A stretch of DNA of 64,000 nucleotides from an uncultured Erysipelotrichaceae bacterium. GTDB taxonomy: Bacteria; Bacillota_I; Bacilli_A; RFN20; CAG-826. The notes beneath the pieces are model-generated. The model was not told the DNA's origin. It ran no database searches and saw only the letters and a program-made list of their open reading frames with translations. Positions 27,139 to 36,859 of this stretch are shown in pieces. The stretch lies in NCBI GenBank assembly GCA_902773005.1, contig CACYCS010000050.1:1-64000 (forward strand), in the 5' to 3' direction. A program made the translations under genes and the position numbers. Numbering within the stretch: position 1 is the stretch's first letter; each line of letters begins with the position of its first letter.

Positions 27139-29133
27139 TTATGCAACAAGCGTGCGAACATTATCAATGTAGACACTACCTTTCGGCGCGACGATAGAAG
27201 CGTTGCTATATTGCCCACTGAAGGCACCGACATGGGTTTTCGCGAATGAATAGTCAAATAGGACCGTATACCAGACATCTGCTTGGATAATTTCACCACC
27301 CTCTTCAATTTTCTGAAGCTCGCCTTCGACGTTCTTATAAACACTTATCGATGAATTGAAAGTTCCGTTATTGAATGGCCCATACGAGCTTCCAACAGAG
27401 AGCAGGTTAGTTTGCGAAGATCCGTTATTATTCCCTTGAAGCCTTGCGGAAGAGGAGGCTGCAAGGCAGATATCCAACGCAAAATGGGTGACTCCGCTAG
27501 AGCGAATCAAGGACATGACCTCTGCGGAGTTGTTTGTGGTCGTCGCACGAGCGGTTTCGGGGAAGTCGAGCTGGTCCTTATATGTTCCGGATCCAGTAGC
27601 GCAATACACGCCAGCCCTACCTCCAGCTTCGCTTCCATACGCTCCATACGTTCCAGGATGAGTGATGTCGCTTTCATTCGTGTAGACAGCCAAACGGCTT
27701 CCGTCGGACTCGACCTTTGTGCCGACAACGTCTACCTTTACCTCCGTTTCAAGTACAGTCTCATCTTTTGTAAATGAGATGGTTGGCGTGCTATTTCCGA
27801 CGTGGAGCGCTTTGGCAACAATACGGCCACATTCGATGGAAACGTCTTCCTCCGAATCTACAGAGGCGACGTAATCATCAGTTTTAGCGCCATTTTCATA
27901 TACATCCACATCAAGATCGGCCGATGTCGCTTTTTCTCCATAAAGAGCAGGGAACTCATTGATCAAAGAAGCGTTATTGACTAAGGAATAAGAAGACTGA
28001 TTCACAGAAAGATACGATGCCTTCGGGTTGACGTGATATAGCTTTGGCTGAGATAAGTAGAAGGAACCCTTCCCATAAGTGAAATGTACGCATTCGTACT
28101 GATCGGAACCAAATGTGGCTAAATTGGTGGCATCAACAACGACGCGATACCATTTTCCGGCATCTGTCCTACTGGTGATTACATCACCATCATACACGCT
28201 TATGTGGTCATTGGAATCGCCGATGACACTCCCGGCAGTAAACACGTCTCGCACGTGCTTGTTCGCGTCGCCTCCGCCAGTTTGGGAATATAGGGAGAAA
28301 AAGGATCCACTTTCCAAATATGCGTCGAAAACCACGTATTGTATGCCGTGCTTCCATGCGTTGGCGTTCGATGCCGGCTTTGTCGTATGCTTTAATTCCT
28401 CAAGGTCAATCACGTCGCTCCAGTTCGCCTTCGCGGCTTCGAATTTGTACACCTTCTCGCCAGAGCCGGTCGGATCTTCGACAAGGCCAAAAGTGGCTCC
28501 GCCGTTCCCGACTTGCGTAAAAGAGCCATAGCGGTAGGTGCTCTTTAGATAAGAGACCACACCGTTAGAATAGGTTCTTTCAACGTCATCTCCATTGACG
28601 TTGTCCACGAAGGTGACTCCATCTCCCATTCCAGATGAGGCGGTCACGCAGTCATATTCGATGTTGATTGAATCGATGGTCGTCAACGCATTGGAATGGA
28701 TGGTTATATAGTTGCCATAGATTGTGGTTGGTACGCCACTTCTGAGATCGAAGTACATCTCCTCCCCGTCTTGTTCAAATTGGGTTTTGACGGTCAGCGA
28801 TCCGGAAAAGGTAGCAGTGATGGACTGAAGCCCTCGAGCCTCATCCTTTGTGATTGTACCGTTATAATTCAGTGTGCAAAGCCCCCCCTCATACGCCTTG
28901 ACACGATTGAAAGTGTATGTGGCGTATTGAATCCCCGTATAATTGATGCCGTATTGCCAGCTCGTGGCAGCAGTTGGGGCGTTCGCGGAATTCAGCGTAT
29001 CCGAGCGGGAAGCGTTCACGAATGATGGGGCGATCGTCTCAACGTTCGCGACACCAAAAGCGCCAATAGCCGATGCGAGAGCCGCGGCCGTCAAAGCGAC
29101 GACGGATAGAATTTTGATACTGCTTTTTGACAT
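27139..29133 (-). CDS. Exported protein with two carbohydrate-binding-like modules
   Basis: 664-residue exported protein with a signal peptide (about 1-30, Ala-rich, no lipobox) and no sortase motif. Residues about 40-160 form an unrecognised beta domain. A roughly 190-residue beta-sandwich-like module (about 170-370) ends with KWYRVVVD and later FYLSQPKLYH; a second (about 500-664) ends with DVWYTVLFD and VYIDNVRTL. The same module occurs twice in the next protein upstream. Between them is an Ig-like stretch. I infer a polysaccharide-binding protein that holds substrate near the importer. The start follows AGGAGG. It is co-transcribed with the binding lipoprotein 14 bp downstream. Confidence 0.8.
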   Translation of the reverse strand: MSKSSIKILSVVALTAAALASAIGAFGVANVETIAPSFVNASRSDTLNSANAPTAATSWQYGINYTGIQYATYTFNRVKAYEGGLCTLNYNGTITKDEARGLQSITATFSGSLTVKTQFEQDGEEMYFDLRSGVPTTIYGNYITIHSNALTTIDSINIEYDCVTASSGMGDGVTFVDNVNGDDVERTYSNGVVSYLKSTYRYGSFTQVGNGGATFGLVEDPTGSGEKVYKFEAAKANWSDVIDLEELKHTTKPASNANAWKHGIQYVVFDAYLESGSFFSLYSQTGGGDANKHVRDVFTAGSVIGDSNDHISVYDGDVITSRTDAGKWYRVVVDATNLATFGSDQYECVHFTYGKGSFYLSQPKLYHVNPKASYLSVNQSSYSLVNNASLINEFPALYGEKATSADLDVDVYENGAKTDDYVASVDSEEDVSIECGRIVAKALHVGNSTPTISFTKDETVLETEVKVDVVGTKVESDGSRLAVYTNESDITHPGTYGAYGSEAGGRAGVYCATGSGTYKDQLDFPETARATTTNNSAEVMSLIRSSGVTHFALDICLAASSSARLQGNNNGSSQTNLLSVGSSYGPFNNGTFNSSISVYKNVEGELQKIEEGGEIIQADVWYTVLFDYSFAKTHVGAFSGQYSNASIVAPKGSVYIDNVRTLVA

Positions 29134-29160
29134 GGTTAATCCTCCTTATAGCAGCAAATA

Positions 29161-32100
29161 TTATTGATTAGTCTCTACCGAGAGTTCTTCAGTAGGGATG
29201 GAATCGTGGTAATAGCGAACATCGGCGAAATGCATCGTTCCGCTTACGTTCGTGATCTCGGCGCATGTGTAGCCCGATTTGTATTGATTCGAGAATGCGG
29301 AGAAATCGATTACGACGCGGTACCAAACGTCAGCCTGAAGAGCATCGACTTTGGTGCCGTCAAGATAGAACGAAATGTTATCGTTTGGCCCCGTTGCCTC
29401 AGCAATCGGTGAAGTCGTCGATAGTTTCAGGTTGACATGCGAACCATTAGGCGCAACGCAGGCGATTCTGCCAGTAGTTCCTGAACTCAGACGAATGGCA
29501 TAGCTCACGTAAGCGATGTGGCCTGCGACGATTCGTTTATATGAGTCGGCGGCTTGGTCGTGGCGAGTCGACTCGACGTCAAGTTTATTGTTCCAGCTCG
29601 CGACATCGGCGTGGTAGCGATAAGAATTCACAACTCCGTCAATCGTCTCCGTTTCCTTTTCGTAGGTAGCGGGATTATTTGCGTCGCTTGCAACGATTGT
29701 CATCGCGCCCATGCGATAATGGTCAAACACCGTCACGCGCACGCTGTCCGAATAGGTGATTCCGTCGCTTAGGAATGACAGCGTCACCGTTGCAACACCC
29801 ACGCTCTTACCGATAATGGTGCCTTCGATGATCTCTATTGCATCGGCATCGCCTTCTATGGACACGTTGAGATCAGAGAAGGAAAGAGGGTTCTTGTTAT
29901 CGATGGCCGTGAACACGATGCTATGCCTTTTCTCGAAGTAGCTGCTGTCCCCGCAATGCAAGGTCACCTCGTCTTCCGCAATCGACAGGTAGGTTGGCCG
30001 ATATACGCGGAAGCGAATCCTTCCTTCCTTCGACTTTTGGTTGCAAGTCACAGTGAATGTGATGGTAACTTCTCCTTCTCCATCCAGAGCGACCACCGAC
30101 CCAGTGACAGAGGCAATCTCGCTATCCGCAAAGGCATCGGTTATTTCATATTCATCCGTTGCAAGGGAGCCATAATAAACACTGATTTGATCGCGGATAT
30201 CATGCGTTTCTTCCAAATAGGCATAATCCACGTCGGTCACGATCAAACGAATGGGGTCCTCTTGCGAAAGGTCATCGAAGAAGCTCTCGTCTTTGTAATA
30301 TGCAATATCTTGGATTTCAAAGATAGCATCCCCGCTCGAAGTTAGATATGCGGAGGAGGAACTCTTTCCATCTATCCTGACGACAATGTCAATTGTCTCT
30401 CCTTCGGGGATAGTATCGATGGGGGCTCCGTCTACGAATAGTTTGACGAAGGGACTTGAAACGAACGAGTTAGCGGCGAGAGAAATATGAACGAATGACC
30501 CTGTTGAATAGTTATAGACGTAGAGAAGCGGCGTGCCACTTATGTGCTTGTAGGTGAAATGGAAGTAGGTATAACCTCCGGAAACCGCGGTTCCATGGAT
30601 CAAACTATACGGTTCGATCTTACTACGTGCCTCGCGGTCCATCGCCTTTGCGCTTGTGCTGTCATATGTCCACGCCCCGGAAGAACCCTTCTCGAAAGAG
30701 ATATAATTCGGCGAATAGACTACGAATTCATCATCGGTAATGGCTCTATTTTCGTTCGTCTCATCAACTGTCAATCCACGCACGCGCCTATCATAGACGC
30801 GAGTAATTGAATCAAGCATGGAGAAGTCATAGTGGTAACGAATGTTGTCAAAATAGATTGCATCCCCAACAAAGCAAGGCGCGCAATATAGCGTAGAGCT
30901 TGTTTGTCCAGCCGCCATGTTCATGGTGATAATCGCCTCGATGTCCATGACGACGGTCAGCCAGGTATTGTCGACAAGGGTATTCGTGGCATTCCCGTTC
31001 GCATCCACGATGAGAATGTCATCGCGGTTGACCTGAACGTCATTGTAGAAATAAGAATTCGCACCGGTGCCATACGCGCCCATGAGGATTCCTTTCTGGC
31101 CCGTGTAATAGATGTCGAAAGATAGCAACGTATAGCCTTCATCTACAAGATGCTGATATTGCGATACGCCATTTTTTGTCGTCGTCTCATAGAATTCAGC
31201 ACGAGCATTCCAGGCGGCCCAAACAGGGTTAGCCGAATTTTGGTTCGCCGGATCATCCATGATTTCAAATTTCAGGACGCCGTCCCTTCCGGCGAAGTCG
31301 GTGACTGTCTTATCGATGACGGCTCCGGGCTGAATTTCAATCTCTTCCGATTCCGATTTCTCATCAAACGATGGATAAAGGGTCACTGAAATATCCTCTT
31401 CTACTTCGTTCACGGATTTTGGGGACACCTTGCCTTTCACCATCAAAGGCGCAGGGCCCTCATAAGGTGAAGAAACAAAGATCTTGTTCCCTTCCGTCAC
31501 AAGATAAGGATTTGCATCAAGGGAGACTTCAAGCTGAACATCCTTCAGCTCTCCGCGCTCATAATATTGACCATCCACTTGGGCTTGGTTCTTTTTGACT
31601 GGGGCATCTTCGTTTACCGAATAGACTTCAAATTCGTTTTGTTGAAGTATCAGAGCTTTTTCTTGGCGCACATGCGCAGTGAACGTTTTTTCCGCAAGCT
31701 CTTTTCCCTTCCATGTGCCGGTGATTTTGACCAAGGCGTCCCCGACGTTTCTCCCGCGTAGACTATTGTCATCTACCACTTCGATAACGTCAGAAGCTTC
31801 GGTAACCAATTCGAATTCGAAGAGATCGTATAACTCACCATCGTAGCGGACCTTAGGCATTACTTCAGTTAACGCATTCACAAAGCAATCAATGTCTTCG
31901 ACCACGATATTTGGGGTCTTCAATTGATTTTTCGCGACGATCCTGCATGTACCTTTCCCAACAGCAGAGGTCGCCGTGATGATGGCTTCGCCGATTGTTC
32001 CTTGGCAGGAAACATGGCCAAATTCATTAACTTTCGCGATGCTGGCATCGCTAGATTCCCAACTCACCTCCCCCGTAAAATTAAGCACGGATAGGTCGTA

Positions 32101-32313
32101 TTCGGCGAAGATGTCCAAAACGATCTCTGATTCGCTCAGTATCAAATCGATTTTCACTTCGTCGGAAGAAGGAACAGGTGCGAATTCGCTCGTCATTGAA
32201 GGCGACGAATCTTTACTCGAATCCGTCGGTGAGGAAGGCGCGGCCTCCGTTCCGCCGGAGCAGCCTGCCAAAAGCAAGGCACACAACCAAATTGGCACAC
32301 TCTTTTTGTTCAT
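29161..32313 (-). CDS. Large surface lipoprotein with Ig-like and beta-sandwich modules
   Basis: 1050 residues, lipobox LAGC (Cys18), S/P-rich linker, then bacterial Ig-like (Big_2-type) domains: about 55-130, with VSWESSDASIAKVNEFGHVS as the signature, and further Ig-like stretches near 720-880. Two or three beta-sandwich modules follow the scheme seen in the neighbouring 664-residue protein: (D/N)xWxxVVxD, then FxDxRYxH (about 330-510 and 890-1040). No catalytic motif was found. A role in binding polysaccharide at the cell surface is inferred from context. It overlaps the beta-helix gene upstream by 4 bp. Confidence 0.82.
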   Translation of the reverse strand: MNKKSVPIWLCALLLAGCSGGTEAAPSSPTDSSKDSSPSMTSEFAPVPSSDEVKIDLILSESEIVLDIFAEYDLSVLNFTGEVSWESSDASIAKVNEFGHVSCQGTIGEAIITATSAVGKGTCRIVAKNQLKTPNIVVEDIDCFVNALTEVMPKVRYDGELYDLFEFELVTEASDVIEVVDDNSLRGRNVGDALVKITGTWKGKELAEKTFTAHVRQEKALILQQNEFEVYSVNEDAPVKKNQAQVDGQYYERGELKDVQLEVSLDANPYLVTEGNKIFVSSPYEGPAPLMVKGKVSPKSVNEVEEDISVTLYPSFDEKSESEEIEIQPGAVIDKTVTDFAGRDGVLKFEIMDDPANQNSANPVWAAWNARAEFYETTTKNGVSQYQHLVDEGYTLLSFDIYYTGQKGILMGAYGTGANSYFYNDVQVNRDDILIVDANGNATNTLVDNTWLTVVMDIEAIITMNMAAGQTSSTLYCAPCFVGDAIYFDNIRYHYDFSMLDSITRVYDRRVRGLTVDETNENRAITDDEFVVYSPNYISFEKGSSGAWTYDSTSAKAMDREARSKIEPYSLIHGTAVSGGYTYFHFTYKHISGTPLLYVYNYSTGSFVHISLAANSFVSSPFVKLFVDGAPIDTIPEGETIDIVVRIDGKSSSSAYLTSSGDAIFEIQDIAYYKDESFFDDLSQEDPIRLIVTDVDYAYLEETHDIRDQISVYYGSLATDEYEITDAFADSEIASVTGSVVALDGEGEVTITFTVTCNQKSKEGRIRFRVYRPTYLSIAEDEVTLHCGDSSYFEKRHSIVFTAIDNKNPLSFSDLNVSIEGDADAIEIIEGTIIGKSVGVATVTLSFLSDGITYSDSVRVTVFDHYRMGAMTIVASDANNPATYEKETETIDGVVNSYRYHADVASWNNKLDVESTRHDQAADSYKRIVAGHIAYVSYAIRLSSGTTGRIACVAPNGSHVNLKLSTTSPIAEATGPNDNISFYLDGTKVDALQADVWYRVVIDFSAFSNQYKSGYTCAEITNVSGTMHFADVRYYHDSIPTEELSVETNQ

Positions 32314-33983
32314 AGCGAAAAGCCTCCTTTAATAAATTGCATTACCATCTTTTTTCTATCCAAAGCCATTCTGCGTCGCTCAAAAACGGAGCCGAACGAA
32401 GAAAGGGATTCGCCCAGATCATAAATCTGGGGAAATTCGGTCATAATCTCGCATCCTTGTCCACGGGGCGAGACGTGATAAAAGCGATTATTCCTCCACA
32501 AAGATTCCTTCATCATCTTGGTGGTAAAACACGATTTCGTTGGGGACATGCATGCGAAAACGTTCTTGTTGAATGCATCCCCATAAGTAAAGGTTGACTC
32601 ATCCTCGGTATGGACGATGCTTTGCCCCTCGATGTTCGGGTCAAGAACAACGAGGTTGTTGCTGAAGAAAGCGTTATTGGTTTGTCTCGCAATCGTAAGC
32701 ATCGCCGAACGGGTGGGATCAAGCGGATCGCCGTTATGGAAGAAATAGTTCTCGTGAATGAGATTGTTGCCCCACATGCCCTGCTGCTTTTCATCGAATC
32801 CATCAACTTTAGTTGCCAAATTGCAACAAAGGAGTCCGCCGCCTTGATTATGGTGGGCAATATTATGGCGGAACAAAACATCTTGGCAGCAGTTATCTAG
32901 GTCAAATCCCTGACCATCCTCGGCGCCATGCAGCCGGAAAGTATAGCCACATTCATTATCTTCAAAGCGGCACCCCTTCACGTTATAGACCCAAATGCCG
33001 GCATTCCAGTACCCTTTGCGGCCAAGGTAGGATGCAGCATAACAGACATTTCTGGTCATTCTGACGTTTGTCGCGCTTGAAAGAACGATGCCATCGCCAC
33101 CAATGCATTCTAGATAATTTCCATCGCAAATGAGACGATCCGACATGAAACAGCCGACCCCTGTATCGAAATTCCGTTCTGCGGCATATCCATTCCAGTG
33201 GTTGTAGCCATATCCTACGCCAGGCTGATCCGTCCATTTGTTGTAAATAGTGATACCGGTTCTTGCGACGTTTTTCACAATATTGTCCCTGATCACGATG
33301 TTCCAAAAGCAGCTTGGCCCTACCTCATTATGAGCGATGATGCCTCCGTGATAGCGATAGAAATACCTACCATGGGTCAAGCCATCTTCTTCGAATTCCG
33401 GGCAAACGCTTTCCGGATCTATCGTCTCGGGAGAAACCTCAATCGGATCTTCCCGCCGAGTCCAATGCCAATTGATGTCGTGGACATAGCAGTTTTCTAT
33501 GAAGATGTTCTCCATGATACCCGGACGGCATGGGGTAATATGGATGCCGCGCAAGGCGTTTTCCCCAGTTACTTCAAGGGAGGAGACAACTACATTAGAC
33601 TCCAATATTTGAATAACGGAACCTTCGCCTTCGAAAATCGGATATGTGCCTCTCCCGTACGCCCCAATCAATAACGGCATATCCTTCGTAGCCTGGCATC
33701 CCTCGATCCGAAGATTGCCGCTGTATTTCCTCCCGCGGCGGAAAAGGAAGGCTGCAGAGCCTGAACTGCCAATCAATCGCGAAGCCTCTTCCAAACTTCT
33801 TTTTGGACGAAGCTTCGAGCCGTCGTTGGCATCATCGCCGAGCAAAGCATCGAAATAATAAACGTACTTGTAGCCGGCGGCTTGCGCCTTGCGCGGCAAA
33901 ACTAAAGCCGTTCTTTTTTCCAACGAACTCAGGCGATTCCTTTCACCTTTTTGGAGCATCCAGCCCTTCTCTGTAAGTTTCAT
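32310..33983 (-). CDS. Parallel beta-helix protein without signal peptide
   Basis: 557-residue right-handed parallel beta-helix protein of the pectate-lyase-like superfamily, with many short NVxxxxN-type rungs from about 95 to 500. The entry segment YFDALLGDDANDGSKLRPKRSLEEA is typical of such proteins. It has no signal peptide or lipobox, unlike its neighbour of 633 residues, to which it is clearly paralogous (shared YVHDxNWxWR, GIxIYNxW, GVGYGYN and GQGFD(L/I)DN(C/A)C segments). It could be a cytoplasmic lyase, hydrolase or epimerase for a sugar polymer; catalytic residues cannot be assigned. It overlaps the downstream gene by 4 bp. Confidence 0.82.
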   Translation of the reverse strand: MKLTEKGWMLQKGERNRLSSLEKRTALVLPRKAQAAGYKYVYYFDALLGDDANDGSKLRPKRSLEEASRLIGSSGSAAFLFRRGRKYSGNLRIEGCQATKDMPLLIGAYGRGTYPIFEGEGSVIQILESNVVVSSLEVTGENALRGIHITPCRPGIMENIFIENCYVHDINWHWTRREDPIEVSPETIDPESVCPEFEEDGLTHGRYFYRYHGGIIAHNEVGPSCFWNIVIRDNIVKNVARTGITIYNKWTDQPGVGYGYNHWNGYAAERNFDTGVGCFMSDRLICDGNYLECIGGDGIVLSSATNVRMTRNVCYAASYLGRKGYWNAGIWVYNVKGCRFEDNECGYTFRLHGAEDGQGFDLDNCCQDVLFRHNIAHHNQGGGLLCCNLATKVDGFDEKQQGMWGNNLIHENYFFHNGDPLDPTRSAMLTIARQTNNAFFSNNLVVLDPNIEGQSIVHTEDESTFTYGDAFNKNVFACMSPTKSCFTTKMMKESLWRNNRFYHVSPRGQGCEIMTEFPQIYDLGESLSSFGSVFERRRMALDRKKMVMQFIKGGFSL

Positions 33984-33984
33984 A

Positions 33985-35886
33985 CTATTTCGAAATCGCT
34001 CCTAAGTAAGGGCCTGTTGAAGTGTCCATGCCCAATAAGTCGAAACGCAGCTGCTCGGCCAAAACCTGTGCTTTCTCACGAATAGAAACCGATGGGACCA
34101 CCCGTTTGGCCGCCTCATATCCATCCACGTGGTTCGGTATAAGAAGGTATGGGTTTTCTAGAACCGCATGACGATCATCGGAAAGCATTAGCTGGCCCTC
34201 CAACGGCTTACCGTCTGCAATCTGAAAATAAAGATTGCCGTCGAACAGGGGCTTATCGATCGTATGATTAGCGAACACCGCCCCATTATCGTTCACGCTA
34301 TAGAAAATGTTATTTTTGTAACTATGACCATAGGAAACGACAGTGTCCTCGCAATTAATGATATGCTGCCCAGGAATTCGACCTAACGCCACCGTATTGT
34401 TCTCCGCGATGAAGCCATCGCATCCCCTGGCCAGGGTAATGAAGGCGCTCCTCTCCCTTTTCTGAGTATTGCCATTGTGAACGAAGACATTGTTCCTTGC
34501 GAAATTGTTGCGCCAAATTCCCTTCAGGCGCCGGGGGGCTGAAGAAGCGAGCGCACCTGTTTTATCGTAAACGAAAACATCGGATGAGTTGTTGCACAGC
34601 AATAATCCTCCGCCTTCGTTATGGTGGGCGTAGTTATAGCAGAAATGGATGTCCTCGCACGCGTTGTCAATATCAAAACCCTGTCCATCTCCTGCGCCGT
34701 TTTGGAGGTAGGTATAAGCTGCTTCGTTGTACCGGAAATATCCGTGCCTTGTATTGTGCAGCCAAATTCCGGCATTGAACATCCCGCTTCGTCCCAAATA
34801 GGAGGATTTATAGGATACGTTGTGCTCTAAATAAGCATAGTCGGTGCCGTCAATGATGATGCCATCGCCGCCGATGCAGCTGGTCACATTGCCAGAGACG
34901 ACGACGTTCGTATTTGGAAAATATCCAACCCCCGTCGTGAAATCTTGATAATCCGGATCCTCTTCGACGAACTTATTGTATCCGTATCCAATTCCGCCTC
35001 TATTGACCCAATAGTTATAGATGTTGATTCCAACGTGCGAAACGTTCTCCACGCGATTGTTTATGATGAAGAGCCGATTGAAGACGATTGGCCCAGTTTT
35101 CTTCGATTCGTCGGCATTGGTCGTTCCATTAAAAATCTCGATTCCGCCATAGAGCCTTCGATAGCGATTGACGGAGCGCAGCGGCGTCACGGACTCAGGG
35201 TCGATGTCTGCGGGATGAGTGTCCTCCGGCAAAGAATCGTATCTCCAATTCCAATTTAGATCATGGACGTAGCAAGAAGAAATCACTATATCCTGGAAAA
35301 CGCCAGACTTGCGAGGCAATACGTATATTCCGCGCGTGCATGTCGGCCCCGTAACCTCAATATTGGAAATCCGCGTATAGGGTTCCTGAATCTTGATGAC
35401 GGCATTGGTTAGCATCTCGGAAGCGGAGCAATTCCCTTCAACAACAGGAAGTTCCCCTTCTCCATATGAATCGAAGATGAACGGTGCATCTTTGCTGGCA
35501 CGATACCCGCCCAGAACGATGTTTTCAGAGAACAGTGAGCCTCTCTTGAGAAGAAGGCGGAGAGGGCTTGTTCCATAAGTGGCGAAAATGTCGGGAAGTC
35601 CTGCAAGCGTCTTCTTCGGTGCGTTGGCGCTCGACCCGTTGTTGGAATCGTCCCCAAAAACAGAATCGAAATAGAAAGTGCGGTAACCCGCAAGCGCCTC
35701 TTCCGATACATCCTCATAAGTCGGAGTCGCCGGGAGCTCGGCATATATGGTCTTCGGGCGTTGCTCATCTATCGAGGAATTTGACGTAAAATCGACGGAA
35801 GATGCGGGCGAGGTCGCCTCGTCTTCAGCACAGCCGAAAAGAAGAGCAACAAGCAATATAGATAAATTCAATGCGCGTCTTTTCAT
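33985..35886 (-). CDS. Lipid-anchored parallel beta-helix protein
   Basis: 633 residues with lipobox LFGC (Cys19), a short Ser-rich linker and the entry segment YFDSVFGDDSNNGSSANAPKKTL before a right-handed beta-helix (about 110-590). It is paralogous with the adjacent 557-residue protein but exported. Such proteins include polysaccharide lyases and glycosidases that cut pectin-like chains outside the cell. The pair could act on both sides of the membrane, which is an inference. It starts 3 bp after the permease gene and stops 1 bp before its paralogue. Confidence 0.84.
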   Translation of the reverse strand: MKRRALNLSILLVALLFGCAEDEATSPASSVDFTSNSSIDEQRPKTIYAELPATPTYEDVSEEALAGYRTFYFDSVFGDDSNNGSSANAPKKTLAGLPDIFATYGTSPLRLLLKRGSLFSENIVLGGYRASKDAPFIFDSYGEGELPVVEGNCSASEMLTNAVIKIQEPYTRISNIEVTGPTCTRGIYVLPRKSGVFQDIVISSCYVHDLNWNWRYDSLPEDTHPADIDPESVTPLRSVNRYRRLYGGIEIFNGTTNADESKKTGPIVFNRLFIINNRVENVSHVGINIYNYWVNRGGIGYGYNKFVEEDPDYQDFTTGVGYFPNTNVVVSGNVTSCIGGDGIIIDGTDYAYLEHNVSYKSSYLGRSGMFNAGIWLHNTRHGYFRYNEAAYTYLQNGAGDGQGFDIDNACEDIHFCYNYAHHNEGGGLLLCNNSSDVFVYDKTGALASSAPRRLKGIWRNNFARNNVFVHNGNTQKRERSAFITLARGCDGFIAENNTVALGRIPGQHIINCEDTVVSYGHSYKNNIFYSVNDNGAVFANHTIDKPLFDGNLYFQIADGKPLEGQLMLSDDRHAVLENPYLLIPNHVDGYEAAKRVVPSVSIREKAQVLAEQLRFDLLGMDTSTGPYLGAISK

Positions 35887-35889
35887 AGC

Positions 35890-36858
35890 TTATCCTTTCG
35901 TTGACCCAAGAGTCAGCCCCTTTTCGAAATACTTCTGGACAAACGGGAATGCGACCATCAGTGGGATGACCGTGATGATGATGGTTGCTGACTGAATCAC
36001 GTACTTGCTTATCACTCCATTCTGGCCTGTGTTCGTGAGGTTCATAAGCATGTCCATGATCACATACTGAATCGTCCAGAACTGCCTGCTTTCCTCGCCT
36101 GGGGAAAGATAGTAGAGAATGTCCATGTAGCTATTCCATTTCAGGACGAAAGCCATCATGCCCGTTGTAGCGATGATTGGAACCGAAACAGGCAGAATCA
36201 CCTTTATGAAAACGCGGATATGCCCCGCCCCATCGATCCGAGCGGCTTCTTTAAGCGATTCGGGAATGGAATACATGTAATTTCGAATCAAAAGAATGTT
36301 GTAAACGTTGATAATCGCAGGAATCACAAGCGCAACCGCTTTATCGTACATTCCAATCTGTCGCATGACGAGAACAATCGGGACCATGCCGGTGGAGAAA
36401 AGCATTGTGAAGACAAATATCTTATTGAGCAAAGCGTGACCAGGCATCTTCTTTTCGCTCAAGACATAAGCCGCAAGCGTATTGACGATCAATGACGCGA
36501 CCGTGACAATGGGGGTCACAATCACACTGTTGAGAAGGCCACGAAGTATATCCTTGTTGGAAAGAACATACCGATATCCTTCGATTGAGAACTGGGGGAT
36601 CCACATCGAATAGCCGTTGCGAGCAAATGCTTTGAAATCGGTGAAGCTCGCAGCGATGATGGTCCAAATGGGAATGATGAAAAACAGACAGGCCAAGGCG
36701 ATCAGCATGCCTTTCGAGATGGCAGCAAATACCCTCTCGATCCTTGATTTCACTGCGATGGGCATTTTGAAAATGTTGAATGCTATCATCGCGTAAGAAG
36801 CGAAAAACAGCACAAGTCCCGAGGCAATCACTATAAGAAGTATCTCAAACCACGTCAT
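35890..36858 (-). CDS. Sugar ABC transporter permease (LplC type)
   Basis: 322-residue inner permease with six membrane segments and the EAA loop EAARIDGAGHIRVFIKVILPVS, through which it contacts the MsmK-type ATPase. The C-terminal KGLTLGSTKG is characteristic of LplC-like oligosaccharide permeases. I place the start at the Met one base after the stop of the partner permease. An ATG 18 bp further upstream (36876) is possible and would overlap that gene. It forms the import channel with the 612-residue permease. Confidence 0.92.
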   Translation of the reverse strand: MTWFEILLIVIASGLVLFFASYAMIAFNIFKMPIAVKSRIERVFAAISKGMLIALACLFFIIPIWTIIAASFTDFKAFARNGYSMWIPQFSIEGYRYVLSNKDILRGLLNSVIVTPIVTVASLIVNTLAAYVLSEKKMPGHALLNKIFVFTMLFSTGMVPIVLVMRQIGMYDKAVALVIPAIINVYNILLIRNYMYSIPESLKEAARIDGAGHIRVFIKVILPVSVPIIATTGMMAFVLKWNSYMDILYYLSPGEESRQFWTIQYVIMDMLMNLTNTGQNGVISKYVIQSATIIITVIPLMVAFPFVQKYFEKGLTLGSTKG

Positions 36859-36859
36859 A

